NCBI GenBank assembly: GCA_030442055.1
Contig: JAUJEB010000005.1
Coordinates: forward strand, 372,001-436,000
DNA: 64,000 bases
Origin: Agaribacillus aureus
GTDB lineage: Bacteria > Bacteroidota > Bacteroidia > Cytophagales > Cyclobacteriaceae
Reading direction: 5' to 3'
Of this stretch, positions 1-7,778 are shown piece after piece. A model generated the notes under the pieces. It did no database searches. It saw only the letters and a program-made list of their open reading frames with translations, and was not told the origin of the DNA. Position 1 is the first letter of the stretch. Every line of letters begins with the position of its first letter. The translations under genes were made by a program, and so were the position numbers.

Positions 1-290
1 GAATTAAGCGCAACAACGATAGCGGGGTTATCCGATGAATAACGCAAAATTTTAACAGGGGATTGCCGGCTTAGCTCACTTCTAAATGTGTCAGAAAGAT
101 AAGGCGATTGAAGCAGGATTGCATCAGCTTTGATGCCGGCGTCGTTAATTTCCGGCCAGCTATCCTCAGTCACGATCACCGTGGGATTCCATTCCAACAG
201 CCCTTTTAAGATCTCCCCGTTTATAGCTTCAGGATCTACAATTAGCAAGGCCGGTTCTTGTTGGTCTCGTACCACGTGATGCGAGGACAT
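1..290 (-). CDS. Probable thiamine pyrophosphokinase, N-terminal part (runs off left edge)
   Basis: An open frame begins with ATG at 288-290 and continues without a stop to base 1, so only about 96 residues are visible. The product starts MSSHHVVRDQQEPALLIVD and continues with LLEWNPTVIV, which I recognise as the start of the thiamine pyrophosphokinase-like proteins of Bacteroidota. Those enzymes convert thiamine to the cofactor TPP in the cytoplasm. The catalytic part lies outside the window, so the activity cannot be confirmed. The context supports the call: the gene is last in a minus-strand run that includes two TPP riboswitches and a TonB receptor. In Bacteroidota a receptor, a PnuT transporter and a pyrophosphokinase often form the TPP-regulated thiamine salvage set. 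There are 84 bp between this gene and the upstream DUF6687-like gene. Confidence 0.55.
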   Translation of the reverse strand, partial: MSSHHVVRDQQEPALLIVDPEAINGEILKGLLEWNPTVIVTEDSWPEINDAGIKADAILLQSPYLSDTFRSELSRQSPVKILRYSSDNPAIVVALN

Positions 291-374
291 AACAGTTATT
301 TTGTTTGATAGACAACCAGCTAAAGTTACAAAAAATTAGCACGGACTTTAGGATAAAGACGGATACCTGAAAAT

Positions 375-1442
375 CTAGTGGCTATCCAAAGTGGGTTGAA
401 GGTCGCTATTGATTTGCTCAATCTCCTGCCAGCTCCACCACTTCTTAGCTGTGATACCGCTATAAGCCTTTCGGAAAAAATCCACCACCACTCGTTGAAA
501 TAGATCCGGTTTGATAGAAGATGCATAAATGGGTCGGTTCATGGGGTGATCAAAACGAATTTCCTTTGTTAGTTTTTCCTTCTCTAATCTCAGAATAGGG
601 CCTGTATCGGTAAAGTGATCGGCTTTCCATTTCAACCCCGATCGTTCCATAGTATTTAATTTAGCGGCCAGAAAATTCAGATCAATTCGGGGGTAGCTGT
701 TCCTATTGGTATCAACCCAGGTGGCGTATTTGCACTCCAGTTCATATCGGTTGTTATTGTAAAGGCTTAAAACCATATCGCATTCACGAGATCCGGCAAA
801 CAAAGCATAATAATGCAGGGGGGTCTCTGTTTCTACGATTTGAAGGCGCAGATCATTTTCGGTGTAGACATTGGAGCAGTTTTGATCGAACATTTCCAGG
901 TGTTTGATAATAAGGTTAAACTCCTTTTCCCACTCTTTTTGATATTGCTGAATGTTGGTAAACCTTTCTGAAAAATGGGTGAGAAAGTAGTCAAATTTTT
1001 CAATACAGGTTTGAGCTTCCCTGGTTTTGAAAGCAAAAGGTGCATAGAAATGATGCTGCTCCAGGTAATTAATGGTGCATACCAGCTTTAGGGCTTCAAG
1101 TGCGAGATTTTTATCATCACTTAATTCCCTGAAATCTCCGATTAGCGCCGCTTCAGCAATCAATTCCCGGTTTTCCAAAGCCAATTCCGGATTGAAAACT
1201 GACCAGATCCCGAGGAACCCATCAATGTCAAAATGGTTGCACGTGACATAATCGGCTTCTATTTCGGGGAGCTTGTTTTCGATCGCGTGAAGTGTTATCT
1301 GTGCACTTGTATCGTCATGGATAGCAGCGATTTTAGGTGCCCCGCGCCAGTGCGACAGATTGAAAGCGTTTTTGGCATAACAATCTACGGCTATCACATC
1401 CCGATGATAATCTTTTTGAGCAAATGGCAGAAACTTTTTCAT
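375..1442 (-). CDS. DUF6687-like protein, cytoplasmic, unknown function
   Basis: A protein of about 355 residues with no signal peptide or membrane segment. The stretch CNHFDIDGFLGIWSVFNPEL followed by EAALIGDFREL resembles the family I remember as DUF6687, found in Bacteroidota and Actinobacteria, but I cannot search to confirm it. The HFDxDG motif looks like a possible metal or phosphate site; that is inference. I start at the ATG at 1440-1442 (MKKFLPFAQKD); the frame extends four codons further upstream only to a TTG. It lies between the TPP-riboswitch receptor gene (170 bp upstream) and the putative thiamine pyrophosphokinase, so it may be co-transcribed with thiamine salvage genes. No catalytic function can be assigned. 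Confidence 0.7.
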   Translation of the reverse strand: MKKFLPFAQKDYHRDVIAVDCYAKNAFNLSHWRGAPKIAAIHDDTSAQITLHAIENKLPEIEADYVTCNHFDIDGFLGIWSVFNPELALENRELIAEAALIGDFRELSDDKNLALEALKLVCTINYLEQHHFYAPFAFKTREAQTCIEKFDYFLTHFSERFTNIQQYQKEWEKEFNLIIKHLEMFDQNCSNVYTENDLRLQIVETETPLHYYALFAGSRECDMVLSLYNNNRYELECKYATWVDTNRNSYPRIDLNFLAAKLNTMERSGLKWKADHFTDTGPILRLEKEKLTKEIRFDHPMNRPIYASSIKPDLFQRVVVDFFRKAYSGITAKKWWSWQEIEQINSDLQPTLDSH

Positions 1443-1614
1443 TTTGTTAGCCAATGAAAGATGAAATTTCCGGGTTGTTTGGAAATACTTGCTTGCTCAA
1501 AACCAGGTCCAGATGCATATTAGGCAGACAAAAATGTGCCCATGACATCTTCAAAGGAAAACCTGGAGCAAGGAAACATAGAATCGTGCTTTCAAACAAC
1601 CCGGAAGCCATACA

Positions 1615-4071
1615 CTAAAATTTTAATGATGCACCCAATAAAAAGTTAGTGCCCGCCTGTGGATAGTAAAAGTTCTCCCTTACATTCTGTCCTCCGCCAA
1701 TATAACCAAAGGTATAGCCATTTGCCTCGTATTCGACATCAAAAATATTGTTGACCAGCAATGAGAAAGTCAATGATTTCAGGAATTTTGGGCTGGCCTG
1801 ATATATCAGCCTGAAGTCGTTGATAAAGTAGGCGTCAATCTGTCGGTTTTTATTGCCGGTGTTATCCAGAAACTGACTGCCAACATATTTGGAAAGCAGG
1901 CTAAGTGATAAATTCTGAGTCGGGTTATATGATATCGTCGAGCCACTTACTATGTTGGGGGAAAATGAGATATCAACATCTTCGTAACTATTGTTAATAG
2001 GATTGAATTCATCGAATCCTACACCATAGTCATAGATGATTTCGTTGAAATCTCTGATTTTGTTTCTGCTAAAAGTAACATTAGCCATAAGCTCCCATTT
2101 ATTTGAGGGGACAAACCCAGCCAGCAATTCTATGCCGGTTCTGTAACTTTTGGCTACGTTAGTGCGGATACCTGTCCCCACATCATTTAGCTCACCGGTC
2201 AGCACAAGCTGATTTTTGTAATCCATTAAAAAATAATTTGCCTGCAAACTATAATTGGTGCTTGATTTTTTTATGCCGGCTTCAATATTTCTTAATGTTT
2301 CGTTTTTTGGAACGCGTCCTTCCAGCGCATCGATGAAATCGTTCCTGGTTGGCTCGCGGTTGCCTATGCTGAAAGAGGCGTAGCCGGAAACAGACTTATT
2401 GATATCATAAGTAAACCCAACCTTTGGGTTGAAAAAATTAAAATTGTCGTCGACCAAAAGATTCCGAAGGTCATTATCAATGCCCTCAACAGCGTAAGTT
2501 ACCCTGCGGAACTGCATATCTCCATATACATTTAAGCGGTTCGTCAGCTGGTGATGTACTTTGAAGAAAACGTTAACATCATCTTTTTCACCCGTATTGT
2601 CGTAATAACGATGCCTAATAGCACTGTTACTGGCAAATTGAGACCAGACGATTTCGCCAAAATGGTCTCCTTCATAGGTGAAGAAACCTCCACCTAAAAT
2701 CATATTAGTCTTTTTCGAAGGATTATAATCCAGGGAATAGCTAATGCCATAATAATCATTATCCAGCCACCGTCTTCTGATCAGATCTGTACTTTCGATA
2801 ACCTCACCGCCAATGGTTACATTATCCAGGTTGTAGTCTTCAAAATCATCTCCATTTCTGAATTGTTCAAAAAAACCTTCACCGTGCGTGTAAAAAATGG
2901 CGGCATTAAGACTTAACTGTTTGGTAATGTCCTGGGCCAGGATTAACTGGTAATGATCTTGCTGATAATTATCTACCTCGTTTTCGTATTCGTAAAAATT
3001 ATAGGTACGACCTGAATTTAACAGATTTTGGGTTTGAGCTTCGGTAAGGCTATTTCTGCCAGCGAATGCTAACATTTCCTCCCTGTCGCCATTAATTCGT
3101 GATTCCGGAGTACCATTCCATGACTGGTAGGTGACTTCTTTTCCTGAGAATACATTTACCTTCAGCAAAGTTGATTTGCCGTGGTAACCACCTGAAACGA
3201 AATAGGATTTCAGGTCTGTGCTGGCGCGGTCTATATAACCGTCAGAGCTTATGCGGGAGAGCCGGGCATCAAATGTAAACCGGTTGTTGATTAATCCCGT
3301 ACCGGCCATCACGGTGTGCTTACGGGTATTGAATGAACCAAACGAATTGTCTATGCTACCGTATGGATCGGGGTTATAAGTGGTAGTTTGTATATTAATG
3401 CTGGCTCCAAACGCAGCTGAGCCATTGGTAGAAGTACCTACCCCTCTCTGGATTTGAATATTGTCGACGGAGGAGGCAAAATCAGGAAGATTGACCCAAA
3501 AAGTACCCTGCGACTCCGGGTCATTATAGGGGATGCCGTTGATCGTAACGTTGATACGGGTAGGATCGCTTCCCCGGATTCTGATGCCTGTATAGCCGAC
3601 ACCTGCACCGGCGTCAGAGGTGACCACTGTGGAGGGGGTTTGATTTAACAAGAAGGGCATATCCTGTCCCAGGTTTTGCTTTTGAATTTCCTCTTTGCTG
3701 ACATCCGTGAAGGTGACCGGTGTTTTTTCCGATGCCCTGGTGGCTGTAACAATAACCTCGTCGGTCAGCATCGCCTGAGGCTGAAGTGAGATCTCCAGTG
3801 TCAGGTTCTGATCTAACGAAATTTGTTCCCGGTACGATCCGTAACCGATAAAAGAAACGTTGATGAAATAATCTCCTTTTCTGATTCCGGAAATTTTAAA
3901 ACCTCCATCCGGGTTGGAAATGGTTGCTTTGTTGGTGGCTTCGAGCCAAATGTTGGCTCCTGCCAATGCTTCATGCTGGTCATCACTTACCTGACCAGTA
4001 ATGTTAAACTGGGCATAGGAAGTTCCCTGCCATCCCAGGCCCAATGCCGCTAATAAAAATAACTTTTTCAT
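1615..4071 (-). CDS. TonB-dependent outer-membrane receptor, probably for thiamine
   Basis: About 818 residues. The start is the ATG at 4069-4071, which gives the signal peptide MKKLFLLAALGLGWQGTSYA ending before QFNITG; the frame reads 14 codons further upstream, but that extension has no signal character. Order: carboxypeptidase-D-like regulatory domain (about 22-105, with GQVSDDQHEALAGANI), plug domain (about 120-225, with IRIRGSDPTRINVTINGIPY and IQIQRGVGTSTNGSAAFGA), then a 22-strand-type barrel ending in the aromatic TNFLLGASLKF. Such receptors take up scarce ligands across the outer membrane using TonB energy. Two TPP riboswitches directly upstream (4131-4369) argue for thiamine or a phosphate ester as ligand. 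Downstream genes are DUF6687-like and a putative thiamine pyrophosphokinase. Confidence 0.9.
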   Translation of the reverse strand: MKKLFLLAALGLGWQGTSYAQFNITGQVSDDQHEALAGANIWLEATNKATISNPDGGFKISGIRKGDYFINVSFIGYGSYREQISLDQNLTLEISLQPQAMLTDEVIVTATRASEKTPVTFTDVSKEEIQKQNLGQDMPFLLNQTPSTVVTSDAGAGVGYTGIRIRGSDPTRINVTINGIPYNDPESQGTFWVNLPDFASSVDNIQIQRGVGTSTNGSAAFGASINIQTTTYNPDPYGSIDNSFGSFNTRKHTVMAGTGLINNRFTFDARLSRISSDGYIDRASTDLKSYFVSGGYHGKSTLLKVNVFSGKEVTYQSWNGTPESRINGDREEMLAFAGRNSLTEAQTQNLLNSGRTYNFYEYENEVDNYQQDHYQLILAQDITKQLSLNAAIFYTHGEGFFEQFRNGDDFEDYNLDNVTIGGEVIESTDLIRRRWLDNDYYGISYSLDYNPSKKTNMILGGGFFTYEGDHFGEIVWSQFASNSAIRHRYYDNTGEKDDVNVFFKVHHQLTNRLNVYGDMQFRRVTYAVEGIDNDLRNLLVDDNFNFFNPKVGFTYDINKSVSGYASFSIGNREPTRNDFIDALEGRVPKNETLRNIEAGIKKSSTNYSLQANYFLMDYKNQLVLTGELNDVGTGIRTNVAKSYRTGIELLAGFVPSNKWELMANVTFSRNKIRDFNEIIYDYGVGFDEFNPINNSYEDVDISFSPNIVSGSTISYNPTQNLSLSLLSKYVGSQFLDNTGNKNRQIDAYFINDFRLIYQASPKFLKSLTFSLLVNNIFDVEYEANGYTFGYIGGGQNVRENFYYPQAGTNFLLGASLKF

Positions 4072-4130
4072 TAAGTTTTTTAATTGAGTGAAACATACTT
4101 TAAGATAGGGCAACCTATTAGAGCAGTTTA

Positions 4131-4230
4131 CCTTTCCCTACGCCAGCATTACCTGGATCAGGTGATTCCCTGGTATTTTTCAAAACCAAAGAATAATTGG
4201 GTATAATCTCAGCCGTGGTTGGCACCCCTT
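4131..4230 (-). promoter_or_regulatory. TPP riboswitch (THI element), gene-proximal copy
   Basis: Read on the minus strand from 4230, the element has GGGGTGCC, then GGCTGAGA, TATACCC, ACCTGATCCAGG and TAATGCTGGCGTAGGGA, which are the conserved blocks of the THI element in the correct order. P3 is very short (GCC/GGC). About 30 extra bases between TATACCC and ACCTGATCC can pair as a local stem (CTTTGGT with ACCAGGG, including G-U pairs) and fit the facultative stem-loop of this class. The element ends about 60 bases before the ATG of the TonB receptor. I see no intrinsic terminator in that stretch, so control at translation initiation is the likelier mode (inference). Confidence 0.93.
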
Positions 4231-4290
4231 AAAAAACTATTAATTGATTGACAGGAATGGATAATACAATACGGTGGTATTAGATACATA

Positions 4291-4369
4291 CTTACATGCG
4301 CCAGCATTACCTGGATCAAGTTAGAGGGTATAATCTCAGCCATTATATTTATTAGGCACCCCTGTACAT
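4291..4369 (-). promoter_or_regulatory. TPP riboswitch (THI element), distal copy in tandem
   Basis: On the minus strand from about 4369 the blocks GGGGTGCC, GGCTGAGA, TATACCC, AACTTGATCCAGG and TAATGCTGGCG appear in order, so this is a second complete THI core about 60 bases upstream of the proximal copy. It is shorter, with no extra stem. Two positions differ from the proximal copy: ACTTGATC in place of ACCTGATC, and the 3' flank is CATGTAAG in place of TAGGGA. P1 must form from a short TACA/TGTA pairing and looks weak. It begins 26 bases after the stop of the upstream kinase gene. It may be a lower-affinity sensor or a decaying duplicate. Confidence 0.88.
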
Positions 4370-4395
4370 CGCCACAAAGGTAGATAAATTATTTT

Positions 4396-4941
4396 CTATC
4401 GCAAATTATTTATGGCAGCAACCGCTGCATTGAATCTTTCCACCTTAGATCCGCTTAAAACAAGGAAGGGGCTTTTGGCCGCCATTAACGCTGCCTTGTA
4501 TCTTTCGAAAAAGTAAGTTCTTAAATGTGGATGTTCCCGTAACGGGTCCAGCTCCCAGGGGAAGTCAATGTTGCATAAAATGTGTAAATGATATTTCCGG
4601 CGTTGCCATTCCGCCAATATCCAGGGATGACATTGCTGATATCTGTGCTCACTCCAGATTTTTATCACCAGCAGATTGGTATCGCAAATTAGTGGACCCC
4701 GGTTTTTTGCAGCTATTTTATCTTCGAGATTTACCTGCCCCCTGGCGATTTCCAAAAGATCTGATTCTTGATACTTACCATCGGTTTTGTCGAGGTATTC
4801 CCGGGCGAACTCCGGCACCCATTGTACCTGATAATGGGATGCTAACTCCCGGGCGAGGAAAGTCTTACCCGTAGATTCAGGGCCAACAATAGCGATTTTT
4901 ATAAGGGCACCTGCTGTTGTGTGCTTAGCGATTTTTTCCAT
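4396..4941 (-). CDS. NadR-like P-loop nucleoside/vitamin kinase (AAA_28 type)
   Basis: About 181 residues, cytoplasmic. The Walker A motif GPESTGKT lies near residues 20-27 and is followed by PEFAREYL, CDTNLLVIKIWSE, and WELDPLREHPHLR. This is the pattern of the ribosylnicotinamide kinase domain of NadR and its stand-alone relatives. I choose the ATG at 4939-4941; the frame continues upstream inside the transporter gene but that part has no family similarity. The start overlaps the end of the PnuC-type gene by 43 bases, so the two are translationally linked. Such a kinase traps an imported vitamin by phosphorylation. The substrate could be nicotinamide riboside (family precedent) or thiamine (neighbouring TPP riboswitches); the sequence does not decide. 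Confidence 0.75.
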   Translation of the reverse strand: MEKIAKHTTAGALIKIAIVGPESTGKTFLARELASHYQVQWVPEFAREYLDKTDGKYQESDLLEIARGQVNLEDKIAAKNRGPLICDTNLLVIKIWSEHRYQQCHPWILAEWQRRKYHLHILCNIDFPWELDPLREHPHLRTYFFERYKAALMAAKSPFLVLSGSKVERFNAAVAAINNLR

Positions 4942-5540
4942 GCTAAATAACCTAATACCGCCATTACAATATAAACCATATACAAGACAGCATAGAAATA
5001 GATTTCCTTGTAAAAATAGATTCCTGTTGCCAGGATATCGACTACTAACCAATAATACCAGCTGTCAATTCTTTTTTTAGCTGTAAGCCACATCCCGGTA
5101 ATGCTTAAAACAGAGGTAGCGGAGTCCCAATAAGGCAATGCGGCTGCCGGCAAACCCTCTATATAATCCGGAAGATTTTGCAGAAAATAGCCAAACACAT
5201 AAACACCGATTGCCGTGAGTAGCACGGTGAGGGCCATTTCTTTTGATGAGCTCTTGGTTACTGGCAGTACTTCCTGCTGTTTGTTTTTCCCGTAAAGCCA
5301 GTAATACCACCCGTAACTGTTGAGAATGAAGTATAAAATATGTAGCAAAAAATCTCCAAAAAGCCTGGCCTCCCAAAAAACCACCAATGAAACCAGTACA
5401 TAGGCAATACCGCTAGGCCAGGTCCAAATATTTTCGATGATCAGAAACCAGACCGCAAGCAGTCCAAATAACAATCCGAGTATTCCCCAAACATCCAGCG
5501 AAGAGGCAGTATCAATAATTTGCCTGATAATTTCTGACAT
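4899..5540 (-). CDS. PnuC/PnuT family vitamin transporter
   Basis: 213 residues with about seven hydrophobic segments and no signal peptide. The family signatures ENIWTWPSGIAYV, NSYGWYYWLYG and LPYWDSATSVLSITGMWLTA near the middle, and a final WYYWLVVDILATGIYFYK, identify a PnuC-type facilitator. PnuC carries nicotinamide riboside, while close relatives (PnuT, PnuX) carry thiamine or riboflavin. It is the first gene of the minus-strand vitamin cluster and overlaps the kinase gene. No THI element lies upstream of it: both riboswitches are downstream of the kinase. PnuT is an attractive name from context, but PnuC with a NadR-like kinase is an equally standard pair, so I leave the symbol open. 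Confidence 0.85.
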   Translation of the reverse strand: MSEIIRQIIDTASSLDVWGILGLLFGLLAVWFLIIENIWTWPSGIAYVLVSLVVFWEARLFGDFLLHILYFILNSYGWYYWLYGKNKQQEVLPVTKSSSKEMALTVLLTAIGVYVFGYFLQNLPDYIEGLPAAALPYWDSATSVLSITGMWLTAKKRIDSWYYWLVVDILATGIYFYKEIYFYAVLYMVYIVMAVLGYLAWKKSLSTQQQVPL

Positions 5541-5653
5541 TTTACAGCCTTATGATTTTTAATTCGCCGTAAAGATATCCAAATAATGAAAAATGACGAA
5601 TGAAAAGATTTAGGCCGTTGGCCGGTGCCCTTGCGAGACGATAAAAGTAGTGG

Positions 5654-6289
5654 CTACGGCTTTTTTAATCCTATGATTTGATTGTTGGACCCGGACCTGA
5701 CCATGTTCTGAGGCACCGTGTTTAAAGCATAGCTGCTTACGTATTTCCACTTCACCTCGATCTTATCGCCATTTTCTTCAAAGGTGACTAATAATTTCAT
5801 GGCCACCACAGCGCTGATTCCGGGAAGTTGGAGTACCTGGCTGTTGTTATCAAACCACGTGTTCAGGGAATTTTTGCTGTTTTTTTCAAGCAGGTTGTCT
5901 ATCAGAGACATGTTGATCTCAGTGGGATCTACGATCATGTGACCACCCTCTTCGTAGTTTAGGGTTTTTCTGAAGCTGGCTCTTCGGCTGTTATTTCTGA
6001 TCGGAATAATATTTATATTTTGGGAGGTAAATCTTAAGAACTGATTTAATTCTTTTTTGGCTTTTGAATATTGTCCGGTGCTGTCAAACGGAACACTGTC
6101 CAGGCGAAATTTTTGCTGGCGCAGATAATTAATGTGATTAAAGAGCTTTTGATCTGTAAAGTAATTGCTGAAAATTACGGTTACTTTTCCTTCCGACACG
6201 ATTAGTGGAATTTCATCAACCCATGACTGGGCTCTGGACTGGACGTGGCATAGAAGCATTAACAGGAAGATTGAGCTTGCGGTTCTCAT
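5654..6289 (-). CDS. Secreted protein of unknown function
   Basis: 211 residues starting at the ATG at 6287-6289. A clear signal peptide (MRTASSIFLLMLLCHVQSRA) is followed by QSWVDEIPLIVSEGKV. The rest is soluble and mixed alpha/beta, with no transmembrane segment, cysteine pair or motif that I recognise. The wording of the C-terminal half (ISAVVAMKLLVTFEENGDKI, KWKYVSSYAL) suggests beta-strands. It is separated by 113 bp from the transporter downstream and by more than 200 bp from anything upstream, so it is probably monocistronic. No function is proposed. Confidence 0.65.
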   Translation of the reverse strand: MRTASSIFLLMLLCHVQSRAQSWVDEIPLIVSEGKVTVIFSNYFTDQKLFNHINYLRQQKFRLDSVPFDSTGQYSKAKKELNQFLRFTSQNINIIPIRNNSRRASFRKTLNYEEGGHMIVDPTEINMSLIDNLLEKNSKNSLNTWFDNNSQVLQLPGISAVVAMKLLVTFEENGDKIEVKWKYVSSYALNTVPQNMVRSGSNNQIIGLKKP

Positions 6290-6441
6290 ATAACTATTAA
6301 AACTCGGGTGGTTTTGGTATGGCGGGTCTAAAGGAAGACTTTGCTACCTCCTGATACCAAACTGAAATTTACAAAGCACAAAGGAACGGCAAATTCCAAT
6401 GGTAATTATTGTGAAAATGAATTTTATATGTTGCACGTTAG

Positions 6442-6543
6442 TCATGATAGTTTTTCTTTTAGATAAGCCAATACGTTGCCACAAAACAATCCCAAAACGG
6501 TAGTACTTATAATCAATAAAATCGCTAAAACTGTTTCTGACAT
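6442..6543 (-). CDS. Possible 33-residue membrane miniprotein
   Basis: From the ATG at 6541-6543 a short frame reads MSETVLAILLIISTTVLGLF then CGNVLAYLKEKLS and stops at TGA 6442-6444. That is one hydrophobic helix followed by a basic amphipathic tail, the usual look of a bacterial single-span miniprotein. Its stop overlaps an ATG (TCATGA) that opens a second 33-codon frame ending at 6344, but that product looks unnatural. No clear ribosome binding site is visible. The call rests only on composition; it may be chance. Confidence 0.3.
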   Translation of the reverse strand: MSETVLAILLIISTTVLGLFCGNVLAYLKEKLS

Positions 6544-6550
6544 ATTTCAA

Positions 6551-6850
6551 TCATTTGTTTGAATAAGTTTATTCAAAGCTGGTGCCAAGAATTATTTTCT
6601 AGGATAAGGGGCTGTTTTTGATGTATTTAGATGGGTTTTAGATCCTTTTATTCCCGTATTGGGAAAAGGGATTCAGAATGACATGACGCTTTCGAATTGA
6701 GAATAATAACAGCCAGGAGGATAGTGCAGACAAGTAGCGTTGGACGGTAAATTCTGGATCGATTTGACAACATTATTTTATGATCGGGATTATGAAATTT
6801 TAAAATTGTAAAAAAAAGTTACCTGTCAGGCCAAATGACATTTACGCTGT
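6551..6850. other. Gene-free stretch
   Basis: No frame with coding character and no recognisable RNA or repeat was seen between the miniprotein start and the terminator at 6864. It is AT-rich, with short homopolymer runs. Confidence 0.5.
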
Positions 6851-6884
6851 CTTATAAAAAAGAAAAGCACCATAAAGGTGCTTT
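6851..6884 (-). terminator. Rho-independent terminator
   Basis: On the minus strand an 8-bp perfect stem AAAGCACC / GGTGCTTT with the loop TTTAT is followed by TCTTTTTT. It lies about 50 bases after the stop of the membrane-protein gene at 6935, so it ends that transcript. Confidence 0.85.
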
Positions 6885-6934
6885 GAATTTAGATTTAAGA
6901 TACGAGCTGTGATTATTATTGAGATTTTAATATT

Positions 6935-7333
6935 TTATTTCCATTCTAATTTGTACTGTCTCGAATAAGCATAAGTTGCTCCGATTGTCAAGCAGAAAGT
7001 AAGTATGGTAGTAATGCCCATCATTACCTGCTTTTCTACGGATGTTTCTGTTAGCATGAACTGGTAAGCAGAAGTAGTTGCGTAAACAGTTAGTAACGAG
7101 AACATGATAGCAGCCAGCAGGGTAATTGTTTTTCCTACCGAAGCAAATTTAAACCTTCGGGCGGCTACTTTTTGCTTTAATACTTGTTTCAAATCAGTTA
7201 TTCTGATATCCAACAGTTCAAGTTCCTGCTCCTCTTCCTGTGTCATTTCCCTTCTGTTAGGAATATCAATTAATGAAGTATATCTATAATTAAGTTTTTC
7301 CAGTTCTTTTTCTAATTCAACTTTGGTTTTCAT
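6935..7333 (-). CDS. Small coiled-coil membrane protein, unknown function
   Basis: About 132 residues from the ATG at 7331-7333, with AAAGGAA just before it. The first 70 residues are charged and heptad-like (VELEKELEKLNYRY, EEEQELELLDIRITDLKQVL), probably a coiled coil. Two transmembrane helices follow (TITLLAAIMFSLLTVYAT and GITTILTFCLTIGATYAYS). The frame is open 25 codons further upstream, but that part looks less natural. The layout of a cytoplasmic coiled coil plus a hairpin membrane anchor is common among uncharacterised Bacteroidota proteins. A terminator follows at 6851-6884, so the gene is probably monocistronic. Confidence 0.6.
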   Translation of the reverse strand: MKTKVELEKELEKLNYRYTSLIDIPNRREMTQEEEQELELLDIRITDLKQVLKQKVAARRFKFASVGKTITLLAAIMFSLLTVYATTSAYQFMLTETSVEKQVMMGITTILTFCLTIGATYAYSRQYKLEWK

Positions 7334-7408
7334 TTCCTTTAGTGTTTTTGTTAATGACTTTTTGTTTTTCCTATCATTATCCAAAGCCCATGCCAGTTTT
7401 GGCAACAA

Positions 7409-7778
7409 TTTAAAAAACAGGCTGAACAGGGCGTTTTAGGCACTTAACCAGGGATATGTATTCCCGATTTGGGAATTTTTTATCATTTTGGATTGGAAAG
7501 CCAGGAAATGAAGGCTGGTGAATACCTGGAGTTGTCTATTGATCATTGCAAAAACAACCTGGCTTGGTTAGTACTTTTGTCAGAATAAATTTCTACTTTG
7601 TATTACTTTTTAAGCGTTGCAGCATTATGCAAAGGATTTTAGTGCAATTACAAAGAGAAATTGCCATACCTTTTTGAAAAAGTCTATGCATAGCATGAAT
7701 TGACCCGAAAGACTTGTAAGGAGAAGATCAAACAGGTAGAAAAATCAAAATAGCTTTTTGAGGCTATAACTTTTTAAT
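7409..7778. other. Gene-free stretch upstream of KilA-N gene
   Basis: No supported gene. It should hold the promoters of the divergent genes at 7333 (minus) and 7779 (plus). AT-rich, with no clear repeat. Confidence 0.5.

Noticed and set aside
4527-4874. 115-codon plus-strand frame opposite the NadR-like kinase
   Set aside because: Fully antisense to a clear family member and rich in Pro/Arg/Cys, as expected for a shadow frame.
6344-6444. 33-codon frame overlapping the miniprotein stop (TCATGA)
   Set aside because: The product has scattered Cys/Arg and no convincing topology; chance overlap is more likely.
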